Shown here piece after piece: positions 37,939 to 47,114 of a DNA stretch of 64,000 nucleotides (the stretch's first letter is position 1; the number at the start of each line of letters is the position of its first letter). The notes below the pieces were generated by a model. The model ran no database searches, was not told the DNA's origin, and was given only the letters and a program-made list of their open reading frames with translations. This stretch comes from AP-15 sp963789025 (GTDB taxonomy: Bacteria; Pseudomonadota; Alphaproteobacteria; ATCC43930; CGMCC-115725). The stretch lies in the NCBI GenBank assembly GCA_963789025.1, contig CAWBIT010000007.1:248001-312000 (forward strand). Direction: 5' to 3'. The position numbers and the translations under genes were made by a program.

Positions 37939-38931
37939 TCACCATCGGAGTGCCGCGGTCCGAACAGGATGATCCCAGAGCGCGATCGTCTCCGGATCGA
38001 GCAGGCTGACGGTAATCGAGCACCCCGCCATGTCGAGCGAAGTCACGAAGCTGCCGACGAGCGAGCGCACGATCCGCGATCCGCGCTTCTCCAGCAGCCG
38101 TCGCGCCGCGTTGTACATGAGATAGAGTTCGATGAGCGGCGTGCCGCCGAAGCCATTGACCATGAGCAATGCCTCGGCGGTGCGGGGGTCGCCGAGATCA
38201 CGCATGATCGCCGTCGTCATCTCGTCGGCGATGACATCCGCACTGGCCAATTTAACTCGCCGCCGCCCCGGCTCGCCATGAATGCCCACGCCCATTTCCA
38301 TCTCATCCGCGCCGAGCGCGAAGGTCGGTGTCCCGGCGGCCGGCACGGTGCAGCTCGTCAACGCCACCCCCATCGAGCGGGTCTGGCCATTGACGTGCGC
38401 GCCGAGCGCAGCGCAGGCGTCGAGATCACGGCCTTGTTCAGCCGCAGCGCCGACGATCTTCTCGACGATCAGTGTGCCGGCGACGCCGCGGCGTCCCGCG
38501 CTGTGGGCCGAGCTCTCGACGGCAACATCGTCATTGGTAATCACGGTCGCGGCGCGGCACTCCACGATTTCGGTCGCCATCTCGAAATTCATGCAGTCGC
38601 CGGCATAATTCTTGACAATGAAGAGCACCCCGGCCTCGCCCGCGACCGCCTGCGCCGCCTCGACGATCTGATCGGGCGTGGGTGAGGTGAAGACTTGCCC
38701 CGGGCACGCTGCGTCGAGCATGCCGTAGCCGACAAATCCAGCATGGAGCGGCTCATGGCCGCTGCCGCCGCCCGAGACGAGCGAGACCTTTGTCGGCGTC
38801 AGCGCCCGGCGACGCAGGAATTTCCGCTCGGGCCCCACCACAACGATATCGGAATGCGCTGCAGCGAAACCGTCGAGGCTCTCCGCGAGCAGCGTGTCGG
38901 GCGAATTGATGAACGTTTTCATGGCGCTCAC
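37939..38931 (-). CDS. dhaK: dihydroxyacetone kinase subunit DhaK
   Basis: 330 residues; the substrate-binding subunit that holds the sugar in a hemiaminal bond. SLVSGGGSGHEPLHAGFVGY is the N-terminal family motif, FIVKNYAGDCMNFEMATEIV the second, and the substrate-bound His is in MEMGVGIHGEPGRRRVKLAS. In PTS-type kinases DhaL carries the ADP and DhaM supplies the phosphate. The GTG start overlaps the upstream HTH-like gene stop (GTGA). It is the last gene of the dha operon and is intact. Substrate may be dihydroxyacetone or another ketose such as erythrulose. Confidence 0.94.
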   Translation of the reverse strand: MSAMKTFINSPDTLLAESLDGFAAAHSDIVVVGPERKFLRRRALTPTKVSLVSGGGSGHEPLHAGFVGYGMLDAACPGQVFTSPTPDQIVEAAQAVAGEAGVLFIVKNYAGDCMNFEMATEIVECRAATVITNDDVAVESSAHSAGRRGVAGTLIVEKIVGAAAEQGRDLDACAALGAHVNGQTRSMGVALTSCTVPAAGTPTFALGADEMEMGVGIHGEPGRRRVKLASADVIADEMTTAIMRDLGDPRTAEALLMVNGFGGTPLIELYLMYNAARRLLEKRGSRIVRSLVGSFVTSLDMAGCSITVSLLDPETIALWDHPVRTAALRW

Positions 38932-39353
38932 TTCTCCTCCTGCAGCAGCGCGTTCAGCCGGCGCGCAAAATCGTGCAGCAGAGCGTCGAGCTGCGCGTTC
39001 CGCTTCTGGCTGCCGAGATCGGGCAGCTGCAGCGTCACCATGCGCTCGCGCGGCGCACCCCTGAGGCGTCGCATGCGGCGCGGATGAGCGCGGTCATACG
39101 CCTCGAGAAACGCTGCCTTCTCGGCAGGCGAGAAGTGGCAGACCTCGAAGATGGTGTTGAGGTGTTGCGCCGGAATCGGGATCTGATAGGCCGAGTTCGA
39201 GATCTGGCTGATGAAGCTGCGGTTCTTGCCCATGGCAAGCGCAAGGCGGAGGCGCATGCCAGAGGGCCGATTGTCGAGCACCGCCTTGAAGATGCTCTTG
39301 TAGGCGACTACCGCGCCCTCCTCGCGTCGTTCTTCGAGCGCCGGCTCAGTCAC
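38928..39353 (-). CDS. HTH-like protein of the dha operon
   Basis: 141 residues from GTG at 39353. VVAYKSIFKAVLDNRPSG, GKNRSFISQISNSAYQIPIP and HLNTIFEVCHFSPAEKAAFL resemble an XRE-type DNA-binding fold where SFISQISN could be the recognition helix. The C-terminus QKRNAQLDALLHDFARRLN is a helical tail. I recall such a gene beside PTS-type dha genes in alphaproteobacteria (recall, not verified). It sits between the EI gene and dhaK and overlaps dhaK by 4 bp. A regulator of the operon is the simplest guess. Confidence 0.6.
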   Translation of the reverse strand: MTEPALEERREEGAVVAYKSIFKAVLDNRPSGMRLRLALAMGKNRSFISQISNSAYQIPIPAQHLNTIFEVCHFSPAEKAAFLEAYDRAHPRRMRRLRGAPRERMVTLQLPDLGSQKRNAQLDALLHDFARRLNALLQEEK

Positions 39354-40099
39354 GGGTCACCCCGAGCTCAGCGCGGTAATGGCCTGCTTGACGCGCGACA
39401 GCGACGGCGCAGACATCGAAAGGTCGCGAAGGCCGCACTGCAAGAGCGCCGCGGCGCAGCGCGGGTCTCCGGCCATGTCGCCGCAGAGGCTCACACTGAT
39501 CGCCCGGCGTCTGCCGTGTTCGGCAGTGCGGCGGATCAATTCGAGGACGCCTGGATTCAGCGGATCGATCAGGGCGCCGAGCGCGCCGTTCGTGCGATCG
39601 CAGGCCGTCACGTATTGCGCGAGATCGTTGGAGCCGATCGAGAAGAAGGAGGCGGGGAAGGCATCGATCGTCAAGGCCGCCGCCGGCACCTCTACCATGA
39701 TGCCAAGCTCGGGCAAGGCGGCGGCGACCCCCGCCGCCCGCAGCTCGTCGACAATGCTGCGGAAGAGATCGCGCGCCGCCGCGAATTCGGCCGGCACCGT
39801 CACCATGGGGAACATGACTTTGAGGTTGTCGTGCACCGCGGCGCGGGACAACGCCCGCAGCTGAACGGCGAAGATCTGGGGGTGTCTCAAGCACAGCCGC
39901 AGCCCGCGGACGCCGAGGAAGGGGTTGGCCTCACCATCCTCGGTAAACCCGCGGATCGGCTTATCGCCGCCGGCATCGACGGTGCGGATCGTCACCGGCC
40001 GTTCGCCCGCCCAGCGCAGCACCCAAGTCATAGATGCGAAACTGCGTCTCCTCATCGGGCAGGCCGGCCGGATCGTCGAACAGGAACTCGGTGCGCATA

Positions 40100-41304
40100 A
40101 TACGGATCTCCGGATATTTCCGGACCTGAGTGTGCTTCTGTGGCAGACCACGGTTCGATAACAGGCACCCCTACAGAGCGGGCGAAGCCGAGGCCCAGGC
40201 GACCGCGCAGAGCGAGCGGACCAGACCGGGGTTGTTGGCAAACCGGTTCCAGGCCATCTCGCAGGCATCCATGATGTCCGCCAGGCTGGAAAACACCGAG
40301 TTGGCGAGCCAGTGACTGCGCAGATAGTGCCAAATCCGCTCGACCGGATTGAGCTCCGGGCTGTACGGCGGCAGCTCCAACAACGTGATATTGCCGGGCA
40401 CCGCGAGGCCTTGGCTCCGGTGCCAGCCGGCACCATCGAGGATCACCACGGGATGGGCATCGGCGGCGACCTGGCTGCTGATCTCGCGGAGATGGTGGTT
40501 CATCGCGACGGTATTGCAGATTGGCATGATCAGCCCCGCCCCTTTGCCGTCCGACGGGCAAACCGCACCAAACACATAGGCCGAGGCAAAGCCGAGGTCC
40601 TTCGGTGCCGCCGGCCGGCTGCCGGTTTGCCCCCACACCCGGGTCAGGCTGTTTTTCTGGCCGATGCGAGCCTCATCCTGGAACCACACCTCAACTCGTA
40701 CACCGTGTGGTTGTGCCGCCCGGACTCGCTCTAATTGCAATCCCAGAGTTGCGAAAACGCCGCTTGCGCCGTCGCATCGGCCTGCGGGTGGCGCGGACGC
40801 GGCGCCAGCCAACTCAACTGCATCCGGTGCAGCAGTCGGTAAGTGCTCGACAGGCTGCATTCAATTGCAAACTCCTCTTTCAATATTCGTTGCGCATCGA
40901 CCCCGCGAAACGCCACCACCCCGTCCCGCGCCAGCTCGGCGCCAGCGACAATCCGTTCCTTGAGCCGCACACTCGTCACCGCGTCGACCCGTGGCTGTCG
41001 ACCCGGGCGCGGCCGGTCACGCAATCCCTCAATCCCATCCTCTTCGTAGCGGTTATGCCACTCGTAGGCCACCGACCGGCTCAGCCCAGCCAGCCGCGCC
41101 GCTTCCTCGGGCTCCATCCCCTCGAGCATGTTCGCAATCATCAGAACCCGCTGGCACACACGCCCGCTCTCCCGTCGTGCCAAGCGCCGCAGCTCCGCCG
41201 CCCCCGGTTCGCGGCGAAAGAAGTATACCGACATCGTCCATCCCCCAAACACGGTACCCTCGCCCAATAACTCTACCACATCTGGGGATTACCGGAAGCC
41301 GGTA
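40100..41304 (-). mobile_element. IS630-family element inserted in the EI gene
   Basis: 1205 bp flanked by a TA duplication (40098-40099 and 41305-41306). End sequences ATACGGATCTCCGGAT (left) and ATACCGGCTTCCGGTA (right, other strand) are imperfect inverted repeats. Removing it with one TA restores the EI frame. Confidence 0.9.
40171..41234 (-). pseudogene. IS630 transposase with a frame break
   Basis: The N-terminal part from MSVYFFRREPGAAELRRLAR carries the HTH (EEAARLAGLSRSVAYEWHNR) and ends near 40735; the catalytic part continues in another frame with VEVWFQDEARIGQKNSLTRV (first Asp), HPVVILDGAGWHRSQGLAV (second Asp) and ELPPYSPELNPVERIWHYLR (third, Glu). The break could be an inactivating deletion or, less likely, a programmed frameshift. 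The insertion itself is recent because the target is intact. Confidence 0.8.
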
Positions 41305-42175
41305 TAAGACCGATGCCGTCGGCGTAATGCGCGTCAGGGTGCGAAAGATCCGCAAGGCTCTGAATGTTGATGTGAAGCCGCACCGTCTCACGGCGCCAGG
41401 CGACCGGCGGGCCCGCCAGAAGGCTGCGCGCGGCCGCGCTGGCTCTAGCATCGGCAGCGCGGCGGGCCTCGAAGGCGGCGATCCGCGATGCGGGCGGGTC
41501 GAGCTCGATCGTCCCCTTCTCGCCGTCAAGCAAGGCGGTCGCCGGCTTGTCCGGAAGGTCACCGAGCTGCACGATCATCGGGATGCCGCGCGCGCGAGCC
41601 AGCATCGCGACATGGCTTGTCGGACTACCCTGCAGGAGGGCAAGCCCGCCGCCTGCCGACCAATCGATTTCGAGAAAGCGGGAGGGTGGCATATCCTCGG
41701 CGCAAACCACCGCGCCCGCCGGAATCTTGCAAAGGGTGTCAGCCCCACCGTTAAGGGCAGTAAGCACGCGGTCGCGCAGATCCGTCAGGTCGGCAGCGCG
41801 CGCCTGCAGATATTCGTCCGGCGCGGCCCGGTAATCGGCAATCTGCTCTGCCAAAACCTGCGACCAAGCCCTATCGGCGGATGCACCCCCAGCGATCGCG
41901 TCGAAGCCCGGCTCGAGAAGGCTCTCATCCTCGAGCAGCGCCAGCTGAAACTCCAGGATCTCGGCGGCATCGCCACCCATCGCGCTGGCGAGGGCCGCGA
42001 TTTGGCCATTGGTCACGGCGAGAGCAGCGCGTAGCGCGCTTTCCTCCTGATGGCTGTTCCCGGGCTTGCGAACGCTGACCTGCCTTGGGTCCGTCCGCAC
42101 GAACGGTCCTCGAGCAAAGCCGGGGGCAGCCGTCATGCCGTTGAAGATGAGCGCACCAGCAGCGGCCAACATGCC

Positions 42176-42520
42176 TCAACGGCCAGTATCGGGAAAATCT
42201 TGCGCGATCAGCCTGACGAGAGCTGCAACAGCCGCCCGTGCATCCGCGCCGCGTGCCTCGAACTCGATAATACTGTCGCGTGCCGCACGCATCGCCATCA
42301 CCTTCGCGACGCTCTTGGCGTCGATCCAGCCGGTGGCGCCGGCGACTCGCATTGCGATCTGCGACTGGAAGCGCTTGGCGAGCTTGGTCAACTTCACTGC
42401 AGGACGCGCATGCATCCCGACGGCATGGACGAGCTGCACGCTGCTCTTGACGATGTCCTCCTCGGCATTGGGGGAATCCGGCATGAGCTGGTTCTTGAGG
42501 ATTGCTTGGTTCTTGTTCAT
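42176..42520 (-). CDS. HPr-family phosphocarrier protein
   Basis: 114 residues (normal HPr is about 85-90). The active-site motif is in QLVHAVGMHARPAVKLTKLA with His15-type HARPA, then AGATGWIDAKSVAKVMAMRA (the Ser46-region of regulatory HPr reads IDAKSVAKVM) and IEFEARGADARAAVAALVRL. The extra N-terminal 25 residues may be a second start (Met at 42484 is also possible). It follows dhaM with a 2-bp gap. It relays phosphate from EI to DhaM, but EI here is broken. Confidence 0.9.
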   Translation of the reverse strand: MNKNQAILKNQLMPDSPNAEEDIVKSSVQLVHAVGMHARPAVKLTKLAKRFQSQIAMRVAGATGWIDAKSVAKVMAMRAARDSIIEFEARGADARAAVAALVRLIAQDFPDTGR

Positions 42521-42522
42521 GA

Positions 42523-42915
42523 TCAACTCGACGAGAGTTCTTCGGGGACGGCCCGCACCTTGTCGAGCGGGCTGCCGCCCGCCGCCTCGGTCGCCGCCAT
42601 CACTGCGCCCTCGACGATCGGGGCATTGCACACGACGACGCAGTCGCGCCGCTCCGGCGGCAGCATCTCGACCGCCACCTCGCTGTTGGTCTCGGCGCCG
42701 CCGAGATCCACCAGAATGGCAACTCCCTTCGGCGTCCAAACTGTTTCAATAGCGGCGATGATACGCGGCACGTCGGTGCCGAGGCCGCCGTCGGGGTTTC
42801 CCCCGCAAAACGCAACATTGACCTCGTTGCCGACCATTTGGCGCACCATGTCGGCGGTGCCTTTGGCAAAGTCCTGCGAGTGCGAGACGATGACGATGCT
42901 GACGGTGTCGCTCAC
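42523..42915 (-). CDS. dhaM: DhaM, PTS EIIA-Man-type phosphodonor
   Basis: 130 residues from a GTG start overlapping the dhaL stop (GTGA). TVSIVIVSHSQDFAKGTADM carries the phosphorylated His of the EIIA-mannose fold, then NVAFCGGNPDGGLGTDVPRI and AILVDLGGAETNSEVAVEML, then CVVVCNAPIVEGAVMAATEA. Unlike E. coli DhaM it lacks fused HPr and EI domains, which are separate genes here. It passes phosphate to the ADP held by DhaL. Confidence 0.92.
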   Translation of the reverse strand: MSDTVSIVIVSHSQDFAKGTADMVRQMVGNEVNVAFCGGNPDGGLGTDVPRIIAAIETVWTPKGVAILVDLGGAETNSEVAVEMLPPERRDCVVVCNAPIVEGAVMAATEAAGGSPLDKVRAVPEELSSS

Positions 42916-43535
42916 AAGTGCGCCTCCAACGTAGTGCATATCGCATGTAAAAGCACACAGCTCGAGCGCGCGCCGGGATCGATATGGCCGATGCTGCGCG
43001 GCCCGAGATACGAGGCGCGCCCCTTGGTCGCGAGCATAGGCGCAGTGCGCTCGACGGCTTCGCTGGCCGTCGTGCGAACGCGCCGCGTGAGGTCCGGCCG
43101 CCCGGCATCCGAGCGCAGGGTCTCGAGCACCGGGACGAGCACGTCGAGCATCGTCTTTTCGCCTGCCTTCGAGTGGCCGCGGGCGCTGACCGCATCCACG
43201 CCGCAGGCGAACACCTCGGCAAGGTCTTCGGGAAGCCGCCGGCCCGCCCCGATCGCGTCGCCCAGGGCGATGAAGAAGCTGCCGTAAAGCGGGCCCGAGG
43301 CTCCACCAACGGTCATCACCAGCGTCTTGCCGACCATCTTGACCGCCTCACCTACAGGCTGAGCGGTGATGGCATCGATCTTGCCGAGCACCGCTTCGGA
43401 GCCGCGTTTCATGTTGATACCGTGGTCGCCGTCGCCGATCGCCTGGTCGAGTGCGGTCAGTTCTGGCGCGCTGGCGACAACCTGCTCGGCCGCCGCCGCG
43501 ATCAGAGACCTCAGGGTGCTGACGTCAAGATTCAT
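42912..43535 (-). CDS. dhaL: dihydroxyacetone kinase subunit DhaL
   Basis: 207 residues, the ADP-binding subunit of PTS-type kinases. The metal/nucleotide motif is ELTALDQAIGDGDHGINMKR (DGDHG), followed by MTVGGASGPLYGSFFIALGD and ARGHSKAGEKTMLDVLVPVL, and the C-terminal GRASYLGPRSIGHIDPGARS. The length is normal. It overlaps dhaM by 4 bp and follows the second ABC ATPase gene. Intact. Confidence 0.95.
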   Translation of the reverse strand: MNLDVSTLRSLIAAAAEQVVASAPELTALDQAIGDGDHGINMKRGSEAVLGKIDAITAQPVGEAVKMVGKTLVMTVGGASGPLYGSFFIALGDAIGAGRRLPEDLAEVFACGVDAVSARGHSKAGEKTMLDVLVPVLETLRSDAGRPDLTRRVRTTASEAVERTAPMLATKGRASYLGPRSIGHIDPGARSSCVLLHAICTTLEAHL

Positions 43536-43544
43536 GGCCGATCT

Positions 43545-44570
43545 TCACTGGGCGGCGATTGCGATGCGCTGGCCGACCGCATCGAAATAGAGGGGGTTCA
43601 CCAGCTGTAGGCCGACCTCCTGGCCGGCGGCGAGCGGTTGGTGCGGGTCGGCCAGCGTGACCACGGGGTGCCCTCTGTACTCGATATGCACGTGATTTTG
43701 ATCGCCGAGGTGCCCGACCCGATGCACCCGGCCGACAAGCCCCGAGCCATTGGACGCCGCGATCTGCAGATGCTCGGTTCGCACCCCGATCGTCCTGGTG
43801 CGGCTCGGCGCCGGCGCCTCCGGCAACAGCTCAGCCGGCAGCAGATTGATCTGCGGTATGCCGAGCCGCGTGGCCACGTAGAGGTCATTCGGGCTCTCAT
43901 AGATCTCCCGGGGCGTGCCGAGTTGAAGCAACCGCCCGCTGCGGATTACGCCAATGCGGCTCGCCATCGTCATCGCCTCGGTCTGATCGTGGGTCACGTA
44001 GAGGATCGTCGCCCCGAGCTCCACCTGGATACGCTTCAGCTCGAGGCGCAACTCCGCACGCAACTTCGCGTCGAGCGAAGACAGCGGCTCGTCCATCAGA
44101 TAGATGGCGGGATGGCGGACGAGGGCACGGCCGATCGCGACGCGTTGCATCTCGCCACCGGAGAGGCGAGTCGCCCGGTTGGCGAGCTTGGTGCCGATAT
44201 GCAGCAGTTCGGCAATTTCCTGGACGCGTCTGCGGATCTCTGTCTCCGGCAGCCGGCGGGCCGGCGAGCGCAGCGGAAACGCGAGGTTGTCGTAGACCGT
44301 CAGGTGCGGATAGAGAGAATACTGCTGGAAGACGAAGGCGACGTCCCGCGCTGCAGGCGGCTCGCGTGTCACGTCCTGCCCGTCGATCGAGATCGTACCC
44401 TCATCGGGGTATTCGAGCCCGGCGACCAGGCGCAGCGTCGTCGTCTTGCCGGCGCTGGTCGGGCCGAGCAGCACGACGAACTCGCCGTCGGCGACATTTA
44501 GCGAAAGATCGCGCACCGCGTCGATCTCTCCAAAGCGCTTTCGGACATGGCGCAATAGGACTTCAGCCAT
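43545..44570 (-). CDS. sugar ABC transporter ATPase (second)
   Basis: 341 residues of the MalK/UgpC type. Walker A is GPTSAGKTTT, an unusual spelling because the usual GPSGCGKTT has S in place of T and GC in place of SA; the signature is RLSGGEMQRVAIGRALVRHP and Walker B is YLMDEPLSSLDAKLRAELRL. The C-terminal TOBE-like domain (RTIGVRTEHLQIA) is present. It lies directly after the first ATPase gene with 8 bp overlap. Two different ATPases with one transporter are seen in glycerol/polyol-type systems such as GlpS/GlpT. Confidence 0.92.
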   Translation of the reverse strand: MAEVLLRHVRKRFGEIDAVRDLSLNVADGEFVVLLGPTSAGKTTTLRLVAGLEYPDEGTISIDGQDVTREPPAARDVAFVFQQYSLYPHLTVYDNLAFPLRSPARRLPETEIRRRVQEIAELLHIGTKLANRATRLSGGEMQRVAIGRALVRHPAIYLMDEPLSSLDAKLRAELRLELKRIQVELGATILYVTHDQTEAMTMASRIGVIRSGRLLQLGTPREIYESPNDLYVATRLGIPQINLLPAELLPEAPAPSRTRTIGVRTEHLQIAASNGSGLVGRVHRVGHLGDQNHVHIEYRGHPVVTLADPHQPLAAGQEVGLQLVNPLYFDAVGQRIAIAAQ

Positions 44571-45660
44571 GGCCACGGTCCTCGTAAAGCGCGCTTCCGA
44601 TCGCGCGCCCGGTCGTCTCGTCAAAAACCACGAGGCGCTCGGATTGAAAGGCCAGGCCCACCGTCTCGCCAAGCCGGACCGCCAGGCGCGCCGGCATACG
44701 CGCCTTGATCTGGCCTTGCTCGATCTCGACGGTGACGATCTGGGTCGTGCCGAGATACTCGGTGCCGAAGACGCGGCCGCGGATCGGCGTGTTATCGGTG
44801 AGCGTGACATGCTCGGGGCGGACACCCAATGCGAGCGATCCGCCGATGCCGTCCTCATGGACCTCCGGCACGGCAATACGCGCGTCGAGAAGGCTGATCG
44901 AGCGGTCGCCGCGCCGCAGCGCGCCCGCGAAGCGGATGAAGTTCATCGGCGGCGAGCCGATGAAATCGGCAACGAACATCGTGGCCGGCCGGTCGTAAAT
45001 CTCCTGCGGCGTGCCGATCTGCTCGACGACGCCGCAGTTCATTACGGCGATCCGATCGGCCATCGACATCGCCTCGAGCTGATCGTGGGTGACGTAGACC
45101 GTGGTCGCGGATATCCGGTCATGGAGCTCGCGCAGCTCGCCGCACATCAGGTGCCGCGGCTCGCTGTCCAGCGCGCCCAGCGGCTCGTCCATCAGGAACG
45201 CCTTGGGGCGCCGCACGATGGCGCGGCCGAGCGCGACGCGTTGCCGATCGCCGCCCGACAACTTCGACACCCTGCTGTCGAGCAGATGAGCGATACGCAG
45301 AAGCCGCGCCGTCTCGATGACCCGCTTGCGGATCTCGTCGCGCGAGACGCCCTGGCACTTCAGCGGAAAGCCGATGTTCTGCGCGACGTTCATATGCGGA
45401 TAGAGGGCAAAGAGCTGGAAGACGAAGGCGATGTCGCGCGCGGCCGCGCGGCGGAAGGTGACGTCCTCGCCGTCCAGCAGGATTCGTCCCTCGGTCGGCA
45501 GCTCGAGACCGGCGATCATCCGCAAGGTCGTCGTCTTGCCGCAGCCCGAGGGACCCAGCATCACGAACAACGTGCCGTCCTCGACCGTGAAGTTCAACCC
45601 GTTGACGGCGACGAAGTCCTGGAAGGCCTTGCGCAGATTCTCGACACGAATCTGGGCCAT
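44563..45660 (-). CDS. sugar ABC transporter ATPase (first)
   Basis: 365 residues of the MalK/UgpC type with a C-terminal TOBE-like part. Walker A is MLGPSGCGKTTTLRMIAGLE, the ABC signature VSKLSGGDRQRVALGRAIVR and Walker B FLMDEPLGALDSEPRH. The start MAQIRVENLRKAF gives normal length. It overlaps the second ATPase gene by 8 bp and follows a small membrane protein gene by 8 bp. Intact. Confidence 0.94.
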   Translation of the reverse strand: MAQIRVENLRKAFQDFVAVNGLNFTVEDGTLFVMLGPSGCGKTTTLRMIAGLELPTEGRILLDGEDVTFRRAAARDIAFVFQLFALYPHMNVAQNIGFPLKCQGVSRDEIRKRVIETARLLRIAHLLDSRVSKLSGGDRQRVALGRAIVRRPKAFLMDEPLGALDSEPRHLMCGELRELHDRISATTVYVTHDQLEAMSMADRIAVMNCGVVEQIGTPQEIYDRPATMFVADFIGSPPMNFIRFAGALRRGDRSISLLDARIAVPEVHEDGIGGSLALGVRPEHVTLTDNTPIRGRVFGTEYLGTTQIVTVEIEQGQIKARMPARLAVRLGETVGLAFQSERLVVFDETTGRAIGSALYEDRGHG

Positions 45661-45668
45661 GCTCTCCC

Positions 45669-45872
45669 CTAGCTCGGAAAGTGGCTGACCACGACGAAGC
45701 CGAGCGTGCCGGCGAGGATCGTGACGAAGGAATAGCTGTAGAGATCGACTGAGAAGGGCTGCGTCAGCATGACGATGCCGCAGCCGATTACGGCAGTCGC
45801 CCCCATCTCCCAAGGGCCGCGCCGAAACCAGCGCACCCAGCCATTTCGCTTGACGGCAAGTTGGTCGCTCAT
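45669..45872 (-). CDS. small membrane protein of the ABC operon
   Basis: 67 residues: MSDQLAVKRNGWVRWFRRGP, then two hydrophobic spans (WEMGATAVIGCGIVMLTQPF and SFVTILAGTLGFVVVSHFP). It overlaps the permease gene by 4 bp, so it is coupled to it. Genes of this kind sit between permease and ATPase genes of such transporters in alphaproteobacteria, but no role is established. Confidence 0.7.
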   Translation of the reverse strand: MSDQLAVKRNGWVRWFRRGPWEMGATAVIGCGIVMLTQPFSVDLYSYSFVTILAGTLGFVVVSHFPS

Positions 45873-46816
45873 TTGCGCACCGCCCCAAAGGTGATCCCGC
45901 GCAGTAGGTGTCTGCGCAAAAGGATGGTGAAGAAGACGATCGGGACGAGGAACAGCCTCGTCGCCGCGGCGACCGCCGGCCAGTCCTGCCCGCCCTCGCC
46001 GATGATGAACGGGATGAAGGGCGGCATGGTCTGGGCGTGGCCGCTGGTCAGCAGGAGGGCGAAGGCGTATTCGTTCCACGAGAAGATCAGGCAAAAGATC
46101 GCCGTCGCAGCGATGCCGGTCACCGCCTGCGGCAGCACCACCTTGCGGAAGGCCTGCAACCGTGTGTAGCCGTCGACGAGCGCGGCCTCCTCGTATTCAC
46201 CCGGGATCTCGTCGATGAAGCCCTTCAGCAGCCACACGGCGAGCGACACGTTGACCGCGGTGTAGAGCACAATCATGCCGATATGCGTATCGGTGAGGTT
46301 GAGCTCGCGATACATCAGGTAGATCGGGATCGCGACCGCGATCGGCGGCATCATCCGCGTCGACCGGATGAAGAAGAGGAGGTCGTCGGCGAGCGGCACG
46401 CGGAAGCGCGAGAAGGCATAGGCCGCGAGCGTGCCGAGAAAGACCGCGAGGAAAGTCGAGCCAAAGCCGATGATCAGCGAGTTCATGAAGCGCGGCACGA
46501 CCTTGGAAGGGCCGGCGATCACCATGTCGTGCGACCGCACGAGCCTTTCCCACCAGGTCTGGGCCGGCGGCAGGTTGGCGATGAATTCCGGCGTCTGCCT
46601 CGAGCGCACTGTGAACAGGTTGACGTAGCCTTCGAGCGTCGGTTTGAAGAACACCTTTGGCGGGTAGGCGATCGAGTCGGAGGGCGACTTGAAGGCGGTG
46701 GCGCCGATCCACAGCAGCGGCACAATGGTGATCACTGCATAGAGGATGACGATCGTGCCGGCGAATGCCTTGGTGCGCGGCGAGGCTTCGACGATCGAAT
46801 GGCCGGTGGCGCTCAT
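45869..46816 (-). CDS. sugar ABC transporter permease (MalG-like)
   Basis: 315 residues, six membrane spans. AFAGTIVILYAVITIVPLLW is TM1; the ATPase-docking EAA motif is EYEEAALVDGYTRLQAFRKV; ends RHLLRGITFGAVRK. The start is MSATGHSIVEASPR. It overlaps the upstream permease stop by 4 bp and the small membrane gene by 4 bp. Intact. Confidence 0.93.
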   Translation of the reverse strand: MSATGHSIVEASPRTKAFAGTIVILYAVITIVPLLWIGATAFKSPSDSIAYPPKVFFKPTLEGYVNLFTVRSRQTPEFIANLPPAQTWWERLVRSHDMVIAGPSKVVPRFMNSLIIGFGSTFLAVFLGTLAAYAFSRFRVPLADDLLFFIRSTRMMPPIAVAIPIYLMYRELNLTDTHIGMIVLYTAVNVSLAVWLLKGFIDEIPGEYEEAALVDGYTRLQAFRKVVLPQAVTGIAATAIFCLIFSWNEYAFALLLTSGHAQTMPPFIPFIIGEGGQDWPAVAAATRLFLVPIVFFTILLRRHLLRGITFGAVRK

Positions 46817-47110
46817 CGCTGCTTCACCTTGTTCAGAGCTTTGACGTAGATGTTCGCCGCGCCGAAGACGGTGACGAACAGGATGATGGCGAACGCGGAG
46901 GAGTAGCCGGTGCGCCACTTCTCGAAGGCCTCGCGCTTCAGGGTGATCGAGGCGAGCTCGGTGGTCGAGCCGGGACCGCCCGAGGTCAGCAAATTCACCA
47001 TGTCGAACATCTTGAAGTTCTCGATCGCCCGGAAGAGCACGGCCAGCATCAGGAAAGGCAGCACCATCGGCAAGGTGATCGACCAGAACTGCCGCCAGGC
47101 GGACCGGTGA
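46813..47110 (-). pseudogene. sugar ABC permease (MalF-like), 5' end lost
   Basis: Only the last third remains: SAWRQFWSITLPMVLPFLML, FRAIENFKMFDMVNLLTSGG and SSAFAIILFVTVFGAANIYV. Upstream of about 47110 the frame leaves permease sequence and enters the IS6 remnant, so the first two thirds and any upstream binding-protein gene are gone. The remaining protein would lack most spans. This break disables the transporter. Confidence 0.82.
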
Positions 47111-47114
47111 TCGC

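Larger units (their letters stand above)
39357..42172 (-). pseudogene. PTS enzyme I, split by IS630 and frameshifted
   Basis: EI moves phosphate from PEP to HPr. The N-terminal part (42172 to 41307) has the phospho-His motif GLALLQGSPTSHVAMLARA; after removing the IS630 element and one TA the frame reads ADGIGLMRTEFLFDDPAGLP exactly as expected. At about 40030 an additional 1-base indel moves DEETQFRIYD out of frame with VLRWAGERPVTIRTVDAGGD. The rest, through MFPMVTVPAEFAAARDL, FFSIGSNDLAQYVTACDRTN and SLCGDMAGDP, is otherwise complete. The protein cannot be made, so the PTS relay lacks its first step. Confidence 0.9.

Noticed and set aside
40171..41234. Programmed frameshift in the IS630 transposase
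   Set aside because: No clear slippery sequence was identified at the break, and similar damage is common nearby; kept as pseudogene.
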